Source: Chloroflexota bacterium
Lineage (GTDB): Bacteria; Chloroflexota; Dehalococcoidia; Lucifugimonadales; JACPCL1
Assembly: GCA_016202485.1 (NCBI GenBank)
Contig: JACQOP010000124.1
Coordinates: forward strand, 1-33,806
Length of the DNA: 33,806 nt
Reading direction: 5' to 3'
The notes beneath the pieces were generated by a model, which was not told the DNA's origin, did not search any database, and saw only the letters and a program-made list of their open reading frames with translations. Below, piece after piece: positions 16,717 through 23,956 of this stretch (within the stretch, counting starts at the first letter, position 1; each line of letters begins with the position of its first letter). The position numbers and the translations under genes are program-made.

Positions 16717-18336
16717 TTAGGGTATGTGCAGGCGAGCAGCAGCGGAGTTTGGGTCATAGGCCAGCACTCTCGGCCTCTGGACTTGGACAGTCGCAGCCGA
16801 TTCTGGTCCGCTGCTCGCCATACTGGGCAGGCGTGAAGCAAGGGCGATCAAAATCCCAACGAATAAGGTTACTCGGAAATCAGCAAAGCCCATATCAATC
16901 AGCCCCAGGGCAAGCCAACCGGTAACACCTGCTACAGCCAGCACAGCGATGGCCTGCATATAGGGATCCCTCACCTCCTTGGCAATGAGAGAAGAGCCAA
17001 CGATAAAACGGCCTGCCATGTACCAGAAGATTACAAAACCAAAAAATCCAACCCGCAGCCACAGCCACAAAACGGTGTTGTGGGGTATCAGGTCCCAGAA
17101 CTCAAAGACACGCGACAAGTCCGGCAAGTCCAGAAACATGACGATGCTTTTGCCATACCCCCGTCCCCATAGGGGGTCCATCATGATATTGAACTTGACA
17201 TTCTGAGTCTCTATCTCCCGGTAGGTGTTGGAGGAGAGGTCGCGGGGGTCGGGGATAAAGACAGAGGCGATAGCCCTCGCCGGCTCGCCAATCAGGCTGT
17301 TGCTGCTGGCAAAAGCCAACACATACGGGGGAATAGCTATTATCGCAGCGATCGCCAGCAGTACCAGAAGCCTTCTCCGATGCCTGGCAAGGGCATATAC
17401 CAGGAGAACAGCCACCAGGACGCCTAAGACCAACACCAGAGTACCTGCCCGCCGTTCGTTGGCCGCAAAGGCCAGGAGGACCGGCGGTGACAGGAGGAGG
17501 GGAATCCACACCTGTTTCCTCCAACCACGTAAGAGGAACACGGCGATAATGAAGATAAAGAACAGCGCAAAGAAGAAGCTCTCCTCATGGGACAGTAAGG
17601 AGTTAGAGCGGGAAACCACCGGTATTAGGCTCAGGTCTCCACCTAATGTAACCAGGTATCTCCAAGTTCCCACAAGCCCTTTAACGACCACGGAAGCCAG
17701 AAAGAACCAGAGCAGCAACGTTAGCTGCCGCTGGTTGTTCACAGTGTTATAGACCAGCAGATAGGCCAGAAGGAGGTACGCCTGGGGCCTTGCCTCCCAA
17801 AGGGCCCGCTCTATATTGCCCCCTGTGCCAATACCGTGGACAAGGCCAAACCCCACGGCCAGCATGAAGAAGGCAATGGGCCAAAAAAATGGCCCCAGTT
17901 CTAGAGGCCGCTGGCGCACCGCCATACGCTTTAACATAACAAAGGCGAGTGTGCCCAAAAGGAGCAGCTCCACTGGCAAGAAGGGCATGGGTACCGGAAT
18001 ACCAGTACCACCGAGGGACCGGAAGAAGGGTATTTTGTCTGTCAAAGAGTCAGAGAAACCAAGGCTAAAGGTCTCAAACGTAACAGTGCCGATGACCAGG
18101 ATGTAGACAGCTAGGGATGGGCGATACCAGAGCACCGGCACCAAGAGTACAGGCAAGGCCAGGACAACAGCCAGGGCTGGTGAAGCAGTGAGGCCAAGCA
18201 CCATGCCCAAGAGCAAGGCCAGCAGCAACGCGCCTGCCCCAAGGGCCAGGCGGCGGCGCAAGAGCGCATCCGCATATGTCCGAAGGGATGCCCCAGTGCC
18301 CCCAGTGACGATGAGAGGTGCATTGCTTGTAGTCAT
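16717..18336 (-). CDS. O-antigen polymerase/ligase-like membrane protein (Wzy/WaaL superfamily)
   Basis: 539 aa with roughly 12 membrane helices, beginning with LALGAGALLLALLLGMVLGLTA. A large hydrophilic loop with periplasmic character (about residues 340-400, containing NTYREIETQNVKFNIMM and DPLWGRGYGKS) matches the long loop of O-antigen ligases and Wzy polymerases, including a G-x-G near PLWGRGYGKS and a PHNTVLWL segment. The HN of 'PHNT' is a recognised feature of the ligase superfamily. It would polymerise flipped repeat units or ligate the glycan. The start at 18336 has only a weak ribosome site. It sits next to Wzz- and CpsD-like genes, which favours polymerase. Confidence 0.85.
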   Translation of the reverse strand: MTTSNAPLIVTGGTGASLRTYADALLRRRLALGAGALLLALLLGMVLGLTASPALAVVLALPVLLVPVLWYRPSLAVYILVIGTVTFETFSLGFSDSLTDKIPFFRSLGGTGIPVPMPFLPVELLLLGTLAFVMLKRMAVRQRPLELGPFFWPIAFFMLAVGFGLVHGIGTGGNIERALWEARPQAYLLLAYLLVYNTVNNQRQLTLLLWFFLASVVVKGLVGTWRYLVTLGGDLSLIPVVSRSNSLLSHEESFFFALFFIFIIAVFLLRGWRKQVWIPLLLSPPVLLAFAANERRAGTLVLVLGVLVAVLLVYALARHRRRLLVLLAIAAIIAIPPYVLAFASSNSLIGEPARAIASVFIPDPRDLSSNTYREIETQNVKFNIMMDPLWGRGYGKSIVMFLDLPDLSRVFEFWDLIPHNTVLWLWLRVGFFGFVIFWYMAGRFIVGSSLIAKEVRDPYMQAIAVLAVAGVTGWLALGLIDMGFADFRVTLFVGILIALASRLPSMASSGPESAATVQVQRPRVLAYDPNSAAARLHIP

Positions 18337-18434
18337 TTCAGGGCCGCCAAAGAAACCCCTGCTCGTGTTGAGAAGCGGAATTGTCTTACAGACCGACGTT
18401 ATTCACATGGATTCAGGGGTATTCAAGCAAAGGG

Positions 18435-18575
18435 TTACCAGTTCAGATAGAACGCCGCAGGCACGACGATGGAGATGACGAGGATGAGCAGCTTTATTCT
18501 CCAGGTGTTTTGCCGTGCGAACAAGGAAATCCCCAGATAAGTTCCTACCAGGACTGCAAGCAAAGAAAACTCCAT
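18435..18575 (-). CDS. 46-aa two-helix small membrane protein
   Basis: An ATG at 18575 opens a 46-codon frame ending in TAA at 18435. It has two hydrophobic stretches, residues 3-20 (FSLLAVLVGTYLGISLFA) and 29-45 (LLILVISIVVPAAFYLN), joined by a short basic turn (RQNTWRIK). A GAGAG ribosome-like sequence lies about 5-6 bases upstream. It fills most of the otherwise empty 260 bp between the CpsD-like and Wzy-like genes, in the same orientation. A hairpin-like two-helix topology with a cytoplasmic basic loop is predicted. I know no named family for it; position suggests an accessory subunit of the Wzz/CpsD/Wzy machinery. Confidence 0.6.
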   Translation of the reverse strand: MEFSLLAVLVGTYLGISLFARQNTWRIKLLILVISIVVPAAFYLNW

Positions 18576-18596
18576 GCCCGCTCTCTCTACCCTTCA

Positions 18597-19334
18597 TCAA
18601 ATGAGTTGCTGAAGCCAGCCTGGAATGGCGGAAGACTCACCAATATAGATTGCTCCAAGCAAGCGGCCTTTCCCGATGGCGGATGCAGCCTCAGCTACTT
18701 TGTCTCGCGGGGTTATGCCGGCCCGCACCACAAGGAACTGCCCATCCAGAGTCTTCTGCCAGACCTCCGCGTTGATGTTCTCCAACACGGGGGGCAGGTC
18801 CACCACTATGTACGACAAACGGCGCTTCAAGTCAGCGATGATCCTGCCCAGGTTATGCCTGAGCAGGCGGTCTAGCTGGCCTGAAGTCACGCTCCCCTTC
18901 AAGCTGCTGATGCTCCCCGCGGGCAGCAAGGCAAGATATCCCAGAGCAGGCGAATGGATGAGTACATCCTCCAGATATTTTTCCCCTGTCATGACGCTGA
19001 GAAGGCCGTGCTGGCCCGGTACCATCAAGTCAGCGGCAATGCAAGGGCTGTACACATCGGCCTCTACCAGCGCAACCGGCTCCTGGGTTTCCAGAGCCAA
19101 GGTAGAGGCAATGCCAAGGGCATTAGTCGTCCGGCCCTCGCCCCGGAGGGTGCTGGTAACGCCAATGGCAAAGGGTACAGAAGTTGCTGGTGAGTGCAGC
19201 AACTCATTTACCATTCGCTGCCACACATGCCGCCAGCTTTGAAGGGTCTCACCCTGCCCCTTAGAGAGCCTTGCCCGCGGCACACTGCGGCGAGGGGGCT
19301 CAACTACGATGTTCCGTTTTAGCATTTGACTCAT
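18597..19334 (-). CDS. CpsD/CapB/Wzc-like P-loop ATPase (BY-kinase fold, variant Walker A)
   Basis: 245 aa, the size of separate cytoplasmic BY-kinase partners of Wzz-type proteins. The fold signatures are recognisable: Walker A region GVTSTLRGEGRTTNALG (58-74), Walker A' VALVEADVYSP (87-97), and Walker B YIVVDLPPV (175-183). In the Walker A the lysine of the usual GEGKT/S is Arg (R68), and the A' motif lacks the usual DxR. No C-terminal tyrosine cluster is present; the protein ends IPGWLQQLI. It therefore may be a weak or inactive kinase that acts as a structural or nucleotide-sensing partner of the Wzz-like protein. The start overlaps the Wzz stop (ATGA), with GGGAG 7 bases upstream. Confidence 0.85.
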   Translation of the reverse strand: MSQMLKRNIVVEPPRRSVPRARLSKGQGETLQSWRHVWQRMVNELLHSPATSVPFAIGVTSTLRGEGRTTNALGIASTLALETQEPVALVEADVYSPCIAADLMVPGQHGLLSVMTGEKYLEDVLIHSPALGYLALLPAGSISSLKGSVTSGQLDRLLRHNLGRIIADLKRRLSYIVVDLPPVLENINAEVWQKTLDGQFLVVRAGITPRDKVAEAASAIGKGRLLGAIYIGESSAIPGWLQQLI

Positions 19335-20206
19335 AGCAAAGCTCCCTGGTCATAGGCAATGGCAGAACGCAGGTTTCTTGCAGCACGGCCTTTGATCTTT
19401 GGCGCTACTGAGAGGTGCGCAATCAATGGGGTATCCAACAGTTCTTGGAGTTCCTCCCTTGTCCTGACGGTCTTATCCAACCACGTCAGCAAGATGATAG
19501 GAACGATCCCGATAATCCCGCCGACGCCAATTCCAAAAAGCACTGTCATTGCTATGGCGCGTTTGGTGAAGCCGGCGTCTCTCACCACTTGCGGAGGGTC
19601 CACCACCTGGATGTTCTGGCTGCGGCTAGAGGGCGCCGCTCTTTCCGCAACGGTTATTTCCCGGTACAGGATGATCACCTCTTCCAACAGCCGTGTACCC
19701 AGTTGGGGGCTATTTCCCACATACTTGAGCTGTACCAGGTAATCGCCCTCCGGGGCCACTGTTACTGAATCCTTTACCATGTTCATGGCCCTGTCTCGTC
19801 TAGCCACTGTAGTTTGAGGAATCAGCAGCCCTGCGGTCCTCAGCATATCCCGCACCCCAGGGATGCGGGTGACGCCCAGCGCGTTGAGCTGGCGCTCCAG
19901 CGGGGAAGGAACGGGCCAGGCGCCCTCTTCAATCAGTTGAAGAAGCCCCACCCGTTCCAGCACCTGGAGTCGGAAAGACTCCGTGAGGAGCCAGCCTCTC
20001 AAGGTCTGGGCTTCCAAGTCACTGGGCCTGGTGCGCGATTCACTAAACGGGTCATGCAAAGGACTGGGTTGCACCCAGATCAAAGCATCACTCTGATGCT
20101 GCCGGCCTGCCAGGAACATGAACATCAGGGCGATAATAGGCACGACCAAGATGGGCACAAGGAGCAGTTCTCTAGCTCTGAAGAGTGTTTCCAAGTATCG
20201 TCTCAA
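19331..20206 (-). CDS. Wzz/polysaccharide co-polymerase (chain-length determinant) protein
   Basis: 291 aa. An N-terminal membrane helix (LLLVPILVVPIIALMFMFLAG, about 14-34) is followed by an extracytoplasmic region rich in helices. A second membrane helix follows (AIAMTVLFGIGVGGIIGIVPIILL, about 216-239), preceded by the VDPPQVV Pro-rich motif seen before TM2 of Wzz proteins. The short cytoplasmic tail would contact the CpsD-like ATPase encoded next. The start is a TTG at 20206 with a good GGAGGG site 4-5 bases upstream; no better ATG exists. It is the first gene of the minus-strand exopolysaccharide series. Confidence 0.88.
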   Translation of the reverse strand: MRRYLETLFRARELLLVPILVVPIIALMFMFLAGRQHQSDALIWVQPSPLHDPFSESRTRPSDLEAQTLRGWLLTESFRLQVLERVGLLQLIEEGAWPVPSPLERQLNALGVTRIPGVRDMLRTAGLLIPQTTVARRDRAMNMVKDSVTVAPEGDYLVQLKYVGNSPQLGTRLLEEVIILYREITVAERAAPSSRSQNIQVVDPPQVVRDAGFTKRAIAMTVLFGIGVGGIIGIVPIILLTWLDKTVRTREELQELLDTPLIAHLSVAPKIKGRAARNLRSAIAYDQGALL

Positions 20207-20429
20207 GGCGCCCTCCGCAAATGATGAAGAGACCCTTCCACAGGCTTGTTAACTACAACCTATAGCACTGCTCCTGGGGGGCACACCTCTTTCTCTGCTA
20301 ACACTGCGCATGGAATCAATTACTCTTTTTGGTTGAAAAATGTAACAAGGCAGTCCAACACGACTAGTCCCCCCCTTGCACAGTTGGTGTAGAATGTAAA
20401 GTGGCTTATTCTGAGGGACGCGAAGGCAC
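20207..20429. promoter_or_regulatory. Divergent intergenic region between the exopolysaccharide locus and the BTAD regulator
   Basis: These 223 bp must carry promoters in both directions. An extended -10-like TGCTATAGG is present on the minus strand (20259-20267) and a TAGAAT on the plus strand (20390-20395); neither has a good -35 box at 16-18 bp, so both are tentative and may need an activator. TGTAAAGTG (20395-20403) differs by one inserted A from the TGTAAGTG repeats found in front of the peptide gene at 23677-23695. Confidence 0.4.
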
Positions 20430-23400
20430 ATGGAAACTGCATTTCTCACGAGTTTCCAGGTCCCCCGTTTACGAAGCGACCATATCCAACGTCCCAGGCT
20501 CCAGGAAAAGCTTCGGAACCCAGGGGGACAACGGCTTATCATCGTGGCAGCCCCTGCTGCCTACGGTAAGACCACGCTGCTTTCTCAGTTTGCCCATGAG
20601 TCCCAGCGCCCCCTTGCCTGGTATTCCGCTGACCCATCCGAAGCAGACCTGAAGACGTTCTTCCACCGGGTCTTCGCTTCTCTGGCGTCTGTTTTCCCTG
20701 AGCTTACCTCCCCTCCAGAACTGGACTCGTCAGAGGCCCCCGCGACCCTTGGGAATACCCTGGTCGTGAGGCTGGTAAACCAGCTCCACCTGCAGAGGGG
20801 AGGGGGCGTCCTTATTTGGGACAACTTCCACCACCTGAACGCCAACCCTGAGATCATTGCGGCGGTGGACTCCTTTGTGGCCCACATGCCCGATGACTTC
20901 ACCCTTATCCTGGGGACCAGGGTTATCCCCAGCCTGCCCAGCCTCCAGCGATTTCTGGGATACCGGGAAGCTACGCTGATTCTCCCGCAGGAGTTGTGTC
21001 TCACGGAGGAAGAGACTGCCTTGCTCCTGAGCACCATCCGTGGCCGGGAAGTCCCCAGTGAACTAGTGAAACAGCTCCAGGAAAAGGCCCAGGGCTGGAT
21101 GGGCGGCATCCTTGCCCTGGAACTGAACCCGGAGCACCCTGAGCTGGACGACGCTGCTTCAGAGGAGGTGCTCCGCTATTTTGCCGAGTCCTCCCTCACA
21201 CCCATTCCGGAGCAGCAGCGGTGGTTCTTCAGGCTGACCAGTCTGCTGCCCCACCTCAGCGTGGAGGCATGCAATAGCGTCCTGCGTATTACCGACAGCG
21301 AGGGCTTTCTTCATAACGCATACTCAAAAACAGGGTTTCTGTCGCGCATAGACGGGCCCTCGCCGGTCTACAAATGGCATGACCTCATCCGTGAGGGCCT
21401 GGAGAAGCAGTTCCGCCTGGAAGACCCAGGGGCCTATGCCTACATGGCGAAGGCCACAGCCCTGTACTGCAGGGAAACAGGGAGCTTTGAGCAGGCCATT
21501 TCTCTTTTCTTCAAGACCGGTGACTTTGAAGAGGTTGCCCTCTTGCTGCTGCTGAAGGGAGATGCCTACATACGCGCCGGCAAGTGGCGTCTCCTGGAAA
21601 GCTGGCTCACCCAGCTCCCGGAGCAGACCCAGGAGGAGCAGCCCCAACTGCTGGAACTGCGAGGGCGTCTGGCCACCCGGCTGGGAGAGAAAGAGCAGGC
21701 GGTGGCCTACTTCAACCGCGCCATTGCATCGGCCACAGAGCGCCAGGACGACAAGCTGCAAGCCAGGTTGCTGATCACCCGCAGCGCAGCCTTCCGGCTC
21801 ATGGGGTATGAGGCAGAGGCAGAGGCAGACGCCCGGGCCGCCGTCCAGCTCCTGGAAGACGCCAAGGGGTGTCAGAGCGACCTCATACGGGCGCTGCGGC
21901 AACTGGCGACCATACACGTTTACAAAGGGAAGTATGAGGAAGCCGAACAATGGTTTAGGAAGGCCCTGGAACTCCTACGGTCGCACCCCGATGAATACGA
22001 GAGCGCTCTCTTGAATGGCGCTGCCGGCTGGGCCTACCTGGAGCTTGGCAGGATGGGACTGGCCCAGAGCCATCTGGAAAAGGCGGCCCACGTCTGGAAG
22101 CGGACGGGCAACCAGGCCCAGCTTGCAGTGAGCCTCAACAACCTTGCACTGCTCTGGCACCGCCAGGGAGACCTGGAAAAGGCCAGGGAGCTCCTGAACG
22201 AAGCGCTCCGCCATGCCCAGGAGAGCGCCTATACCCGCTTTGAGGCCATTATCCAGGTGAGCCTAGGGGATGTGGAACGGGACTGCGGGGAACTTGATGC
22301 AGCCCTGGAGTGGTACGAAAAGGGCCTTGCCCTGGCGGGGCAGGTGGTGGAGGCCAACCTGATCAGCTATACAACCGCTGTAGTGGGGGACACCTACCGG
22401 TTGAAGGGAGAAATGGCCAGGGCAGAGGTGTTCCTGGACCAGGCCAAGAGCCTGGCCAGTTCGCAGCAGCAGTCCTACGAGTCGGCCCTTGCCTCCATGT
22501 ACTCCGGCCTTCTGGCGGCCTCCAGGGGCGACTTGCAGACCGGAAAAGCACATCTGCAGGAAGCCGGGGCCATCCTTGAGGAAAACACCAATGCCCATGC
22601 CAGGGCACTGCTCTCCCTGTACAACGCAGAGGTAGCGTTCTTTGCCCGGGACATCAAAGGCGCAAAGGCCCACCTGGAAGGGCTGTGCAAGGAATGCACA
22701 GAGATGGGCTATTGGGGCTTCTTGAAAGCAGAGGCCCTCCGCGCCCCCGCCCTCTTCGCCTGGGCGGCGACCACTATCATCGGAGACGGTTTCTTCCATC
22801 AGTTTGCCGGCGCTCCAGGCTCTGCCGACAGGGGCCAGCTTGCGTCCTCTCCCGCCGGCCGCCTCTCCCTGAGCGTCCGGGCCTACGGCTTCGGGACGCC
22901 CCGGGTCTACCTGGGGAACGAGCTCATCGGCTCCAATGTGTGGGAAAGCCCCCGGGCCACGGAGCTCTTCTTCTACCTCCTCGCCAAGGAAGGCCCAGTC
23001 TCCCGCGACCAGGTCATTGTGGACCTGTGGCCCGAGACCAGCCCCACCGCCGGCTACAACAACTTCCACACCAGCATCCGCCGTGTGCGTAACGCCATCC
23101 ACCCCTCGGCCGTCATCTTTGAGTCCGGGGGCTACGCCATCAACCCCGACCTGGACATCTGGTTTGACCTGCAGGAGTTCTTTAATAAGGTCCGCGCCGC
23201 CGACCACATGCCCGCGGGCACAAGGGAGCGCGCCGACGCCCTGGAGGAGGCCCTTTCCCTGTGCAGCGGCACGCTCTTTGAGGACTTCTACTCCGAGTGG
23301 GCCGAGGCACTGAAGCGCAAGGCCGATACCCTGTACCTCAGCGCCCTGTCCAATCTTTCGGGCTTCTACACCGCCCAGAAAGACTTCTCCCGGGCCCTGC

Positions 23401-23609
23401 AGTTCCTTGAGCGTGCGGCCAGCTACAACCAGTTGGAAGAGACCGTCGTCATGGAGACGATACGGTGCTACATTGCCAAGGGCGATGGGGTCGCCGCCAT
23501 GAAGACCTACGAGCAGTACCGGGAGACGCTGGAGACGGAGCTTGACGCTGAGCCTGCGCCTGCCCTGCAATCGCTCCGAAAGGAAGCCATGAGACTGCTG
23601 GTCCGATAA
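20430..23609 (+). CDS. STAND-ATPase/TPR transcriptional regulator with C-terminal winged helix and BTAD domain (MalT-SARP hybrid)
   Basis: 1059 aa. Residues about 15-330 form a MalT-like P-loop ATPase: Walker A APAAYGKTTLL (41-51) and Walker B-like VLIWDNFHHL (127-136), then a winged-helix-like end (YKWHDLIREGLEKQF). Residues about 370-790 are tetratricopeptide repeats (for example EQWFRKALELL, ALEWYEKGLALA). Residues about 810-905 are an OmpR-type winged helix (WESPRATELFFYLLAKEGPVSRDQV, then NNFHTSIRRVRNAI), and about 915-1059 the bacterial transcriptional activation domain typical of SARP proteins. Such proteins integrate an effector bound by TPR/STAND parts and activate promoters at direct repeats. 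The ATG at 20430 has GAAGG just upstream. It is divergent from the exopolysaccharide genes and upstream of a peptide operon with SARP-like direct repeats. Confidence 0.92.
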   Translation: METAFLTSFQVPRLRSDHIQRPRLQEKLRNPGGQRLIIVAAPAAYGKTTLLSQFAHESQRPLAWYSADPSEADLKTFFHRVFASLASVFPELTSPPELDSSEAPATLGNTLVVRLVNQLHLQRGGGVLIWDNFHHLNANPEIIAAVDSFVAHMPDDFTLILGTRVIPSLPSLQRFLGYREATLILPQELCLTEEETALLLSTIRGREVPSELVKQLQEKAQGWMGGILALELNPEHPELDDAASEEVLRYFAESSLTPIPEQQRWFFRLTSLLPHLSVEACNSVLRITDSEGFLHNAYSKTGFLSRIDGPSPVYKWHDLIREGLEKQFRLEDPGAYAYMAKATALYCRETGSFEQAISLFFKTGDFEEVALLLLLKGDAYIRAGKWRLLESWLTQLPEQTQEEQPQLLELRGRLATRLGEKEQAVAYFNRAIASATERQDDKLQARLLITRSAAFRLMGYEAEAEADARAAVQLLEDAKGCQSDLIRALRQLATIHVYKGKYEEAEQWFRKALELLRSHPDEYESALLNGAAGWAYLELGRMGLAQSHLEKAAHVWKRTGNQAQLAVSLNNLALLWHRQGDLEKARELLNEALRHAQESAYTRFEAIIQVSLGDVERDCGELDAALEWYEKGLALAGQVVEANLISYTTAVVGDTYRLKGEMARAEVFLDQAKSLASSQQQSYESALASMYSGLLAASRGDLQTGKAHLQEAGAILEENTNAHARALLSLYNAEVAFFARDIKGAKAHLEGLCKECTEMGYWGFLKAEALRAPALFAWAATTIIGDGFFHQFAGAPGSADRGQLASSPAGRLSLSVRAYGFGTPRVYLGNELIGSNVWESPRATELFFYLLAKEGPVSRDQVIVDLWPETSPTAGYNNFHTSIRRVRNAIHPSAVIFESGGYAINPDLDIWFDLQEFFNKVRAADHMPAGTRERADALEEALSLCSGTLFEDFYSEWAEALKRKADTLYLSALSNLSGFYTAQKDFSRALQFLERAASYNQLEETVVMETIRCYIAKGDGVAAMKTYEQYRETLETELDAEPAPALQSLRKEAMRLLVR

Positions 23610-23624
23610 TCCAGGAAAACCCTG

Positions 23625-23660
23625 AAAAGAGGCCCGCCATCCGATTGGCGGGCCTCTTTT
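23625..23660 (+). terminator. Rho-independent terminator after the BTAD regulator
   Basis: A 15-bp perfect stem including the flanking A/T pairs (23625-23639 with 23646-23660), core GAGGCCCGCCA/TGGCGGGCCTC, has a 6-base loop and a run of T residues. It begins 15 bases after the regulator stop, so the following peptide gene needs its own promoter. Confidence 0.93.
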
Positions 23661-23676
23661 TACCCTCCTCCAGCTT

Positions 23677-23710
23677 TGTAAGTGTTCTGTAAGTGCCCGT
23701 GTTTTATGAT
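23677..23710 (+). promoter_or_regulatory. Candidate SARP/BTAD-type promoter: 11-bp-period direct repeats plus -10 box
   Basis: TGTAAGTG occurs twice without mismatch at 23677-23684 and 23688-23695, so the repeats lie one helical turn apart (8 bp plus 3). A good -10 hexamer, TATGAT, is at 23705-23710, 9 bp after the second repeat. The position 17 bp upstream of it (23682-23687, GTGTTC) is no recognisable -35 and is straddled by the repeats. SARP activators are known to bind 11-bp-spaced direct repeats about 8 bp from the -10. That, plus the BTAD gene immediately upstream, supports an activator-dependent promoter. Binding itself is inferred. Confidence 0.65.
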
Positions 23711-23746
23711 ACGGCCAACAACTTAGAACAAGCTAAGCAACGCAAC

Positions 23747-23753
23747 AAGGAGG
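23747..23753 (+). promoter_or_regulatory. Strong ribosome binding site of the 39-aa peptide gene
   Basis: AAGGAGG is a full match to the anti-Shine-Dalgarno complement, 4 bases before the ATG at 23758. It is among the strongest sites in the window, which argues that the short frame is translated. Confidence 0.8.
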
Positions 23754-23757
23754 CGTC

Positions 23758-23877
23758 ATGAACAGGTCCAAGAAGTTCCTTTCCAGCAAGGCAGCCAGGG
23801 TTGTCCTGACCATCATGGGGGTTATCGCCCTCATCGCAGCGGTGCTCGCCCCCGGCGGCGACGGCGGCGACGACTAA
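23758..23877 (+). CDS. 39-aa single-helix peptide with basic N-terminus and Gly/Asp C-terminus
   Basis: ATG at 23758, TAA at 23875-23877, with its own promoter-like sequence, a full ribosome site, and a hairpin just after the stop. Layout: a cationic N-region (MNRSKKFLSSKAAR, residues 1-14), a hydrophobic segment (VVLTIMGVIALIAAVLA, 15-31) and an acidic, flexible tail (PGGDGGDD, 32-39). This is the three-part layout of a signal peptide or a single-span micro-protein with its tail outside. V-L-A would suit signal peptidase at -3/-1, but a Pro at +1 normally blocks cleavage, so it may stay membrane-bound. No family is recognised. Its place directly behind a STAND/TPR/BTAD regulator makes a signalling or envelope-stress role possible. 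Confidence 0.75.
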   Translation: MNRSKKFLSSKAARVVLTIMGVIALIAAVLAPGGDGGDD

Positions 23878-23893
23878 TTCTTGCCAGTCCCCT

Positions 23894-23929
23894 GTGTGCC
23901 TGTGGGTAAGAGGCGACCCACAGGCACAC
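23894..23929 (+). other. Strong intercistronic hairpin without T-tract
   Basis: A perfect 14-bp inverted repeat, GTGTGCCTGTGGGT (23894-23907) and ACCCACAGGCACAC (23916-23929), has an 8-base loop. It lies 16 bases after the peptide stop and 27 bases before the DUF5317 start. It is followed by CCCCCAACTATCC, not by T residues, so it is not a classical intrinsic terminator. It could stabilise the upstream peptide mRNA, mark a processing site, or partly terminate, giving more peptide than downstream membrane protein. Confidence 0.7.
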
Positions 23930-23956
23930 CCCCCAACTATCCAATCTGAGGTCCTC

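Noticed and set aside
16485-16841. N-terminal extension of the ManC-like frame by 119 codons
   Set aside because: It overlaps the Wzy-like gene, does not resemble the family, and a good ribosome site precedes the ATG at 16484.
18403-18600. 65-codon minus-strand frame between the CpsD-like and Wzy-like genes
   Set aside because: A different frame of the same stretch encodes a far more convincing two-helix protein (18435-18575); the 65-codon frame has no coherent structure.
20390-20395. TAGAAT as a firm -10 box for the BTAD regulator
   Set aside because: The nearest -35-like TTGCAC is only 8 bp away and nothing suitable lies at 16-18 bp, so it was kept only as a tentative remark.
22263-23570. 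435-codon open frame on the minus strand, antisense to the BTAD regulator
   Set aside because: It is Gly/Val/Leu/Gln-rich with no recognisable domain, lies fully inside a clearly conserved gene, and arises from GC-rich third positions of the opposite strand.
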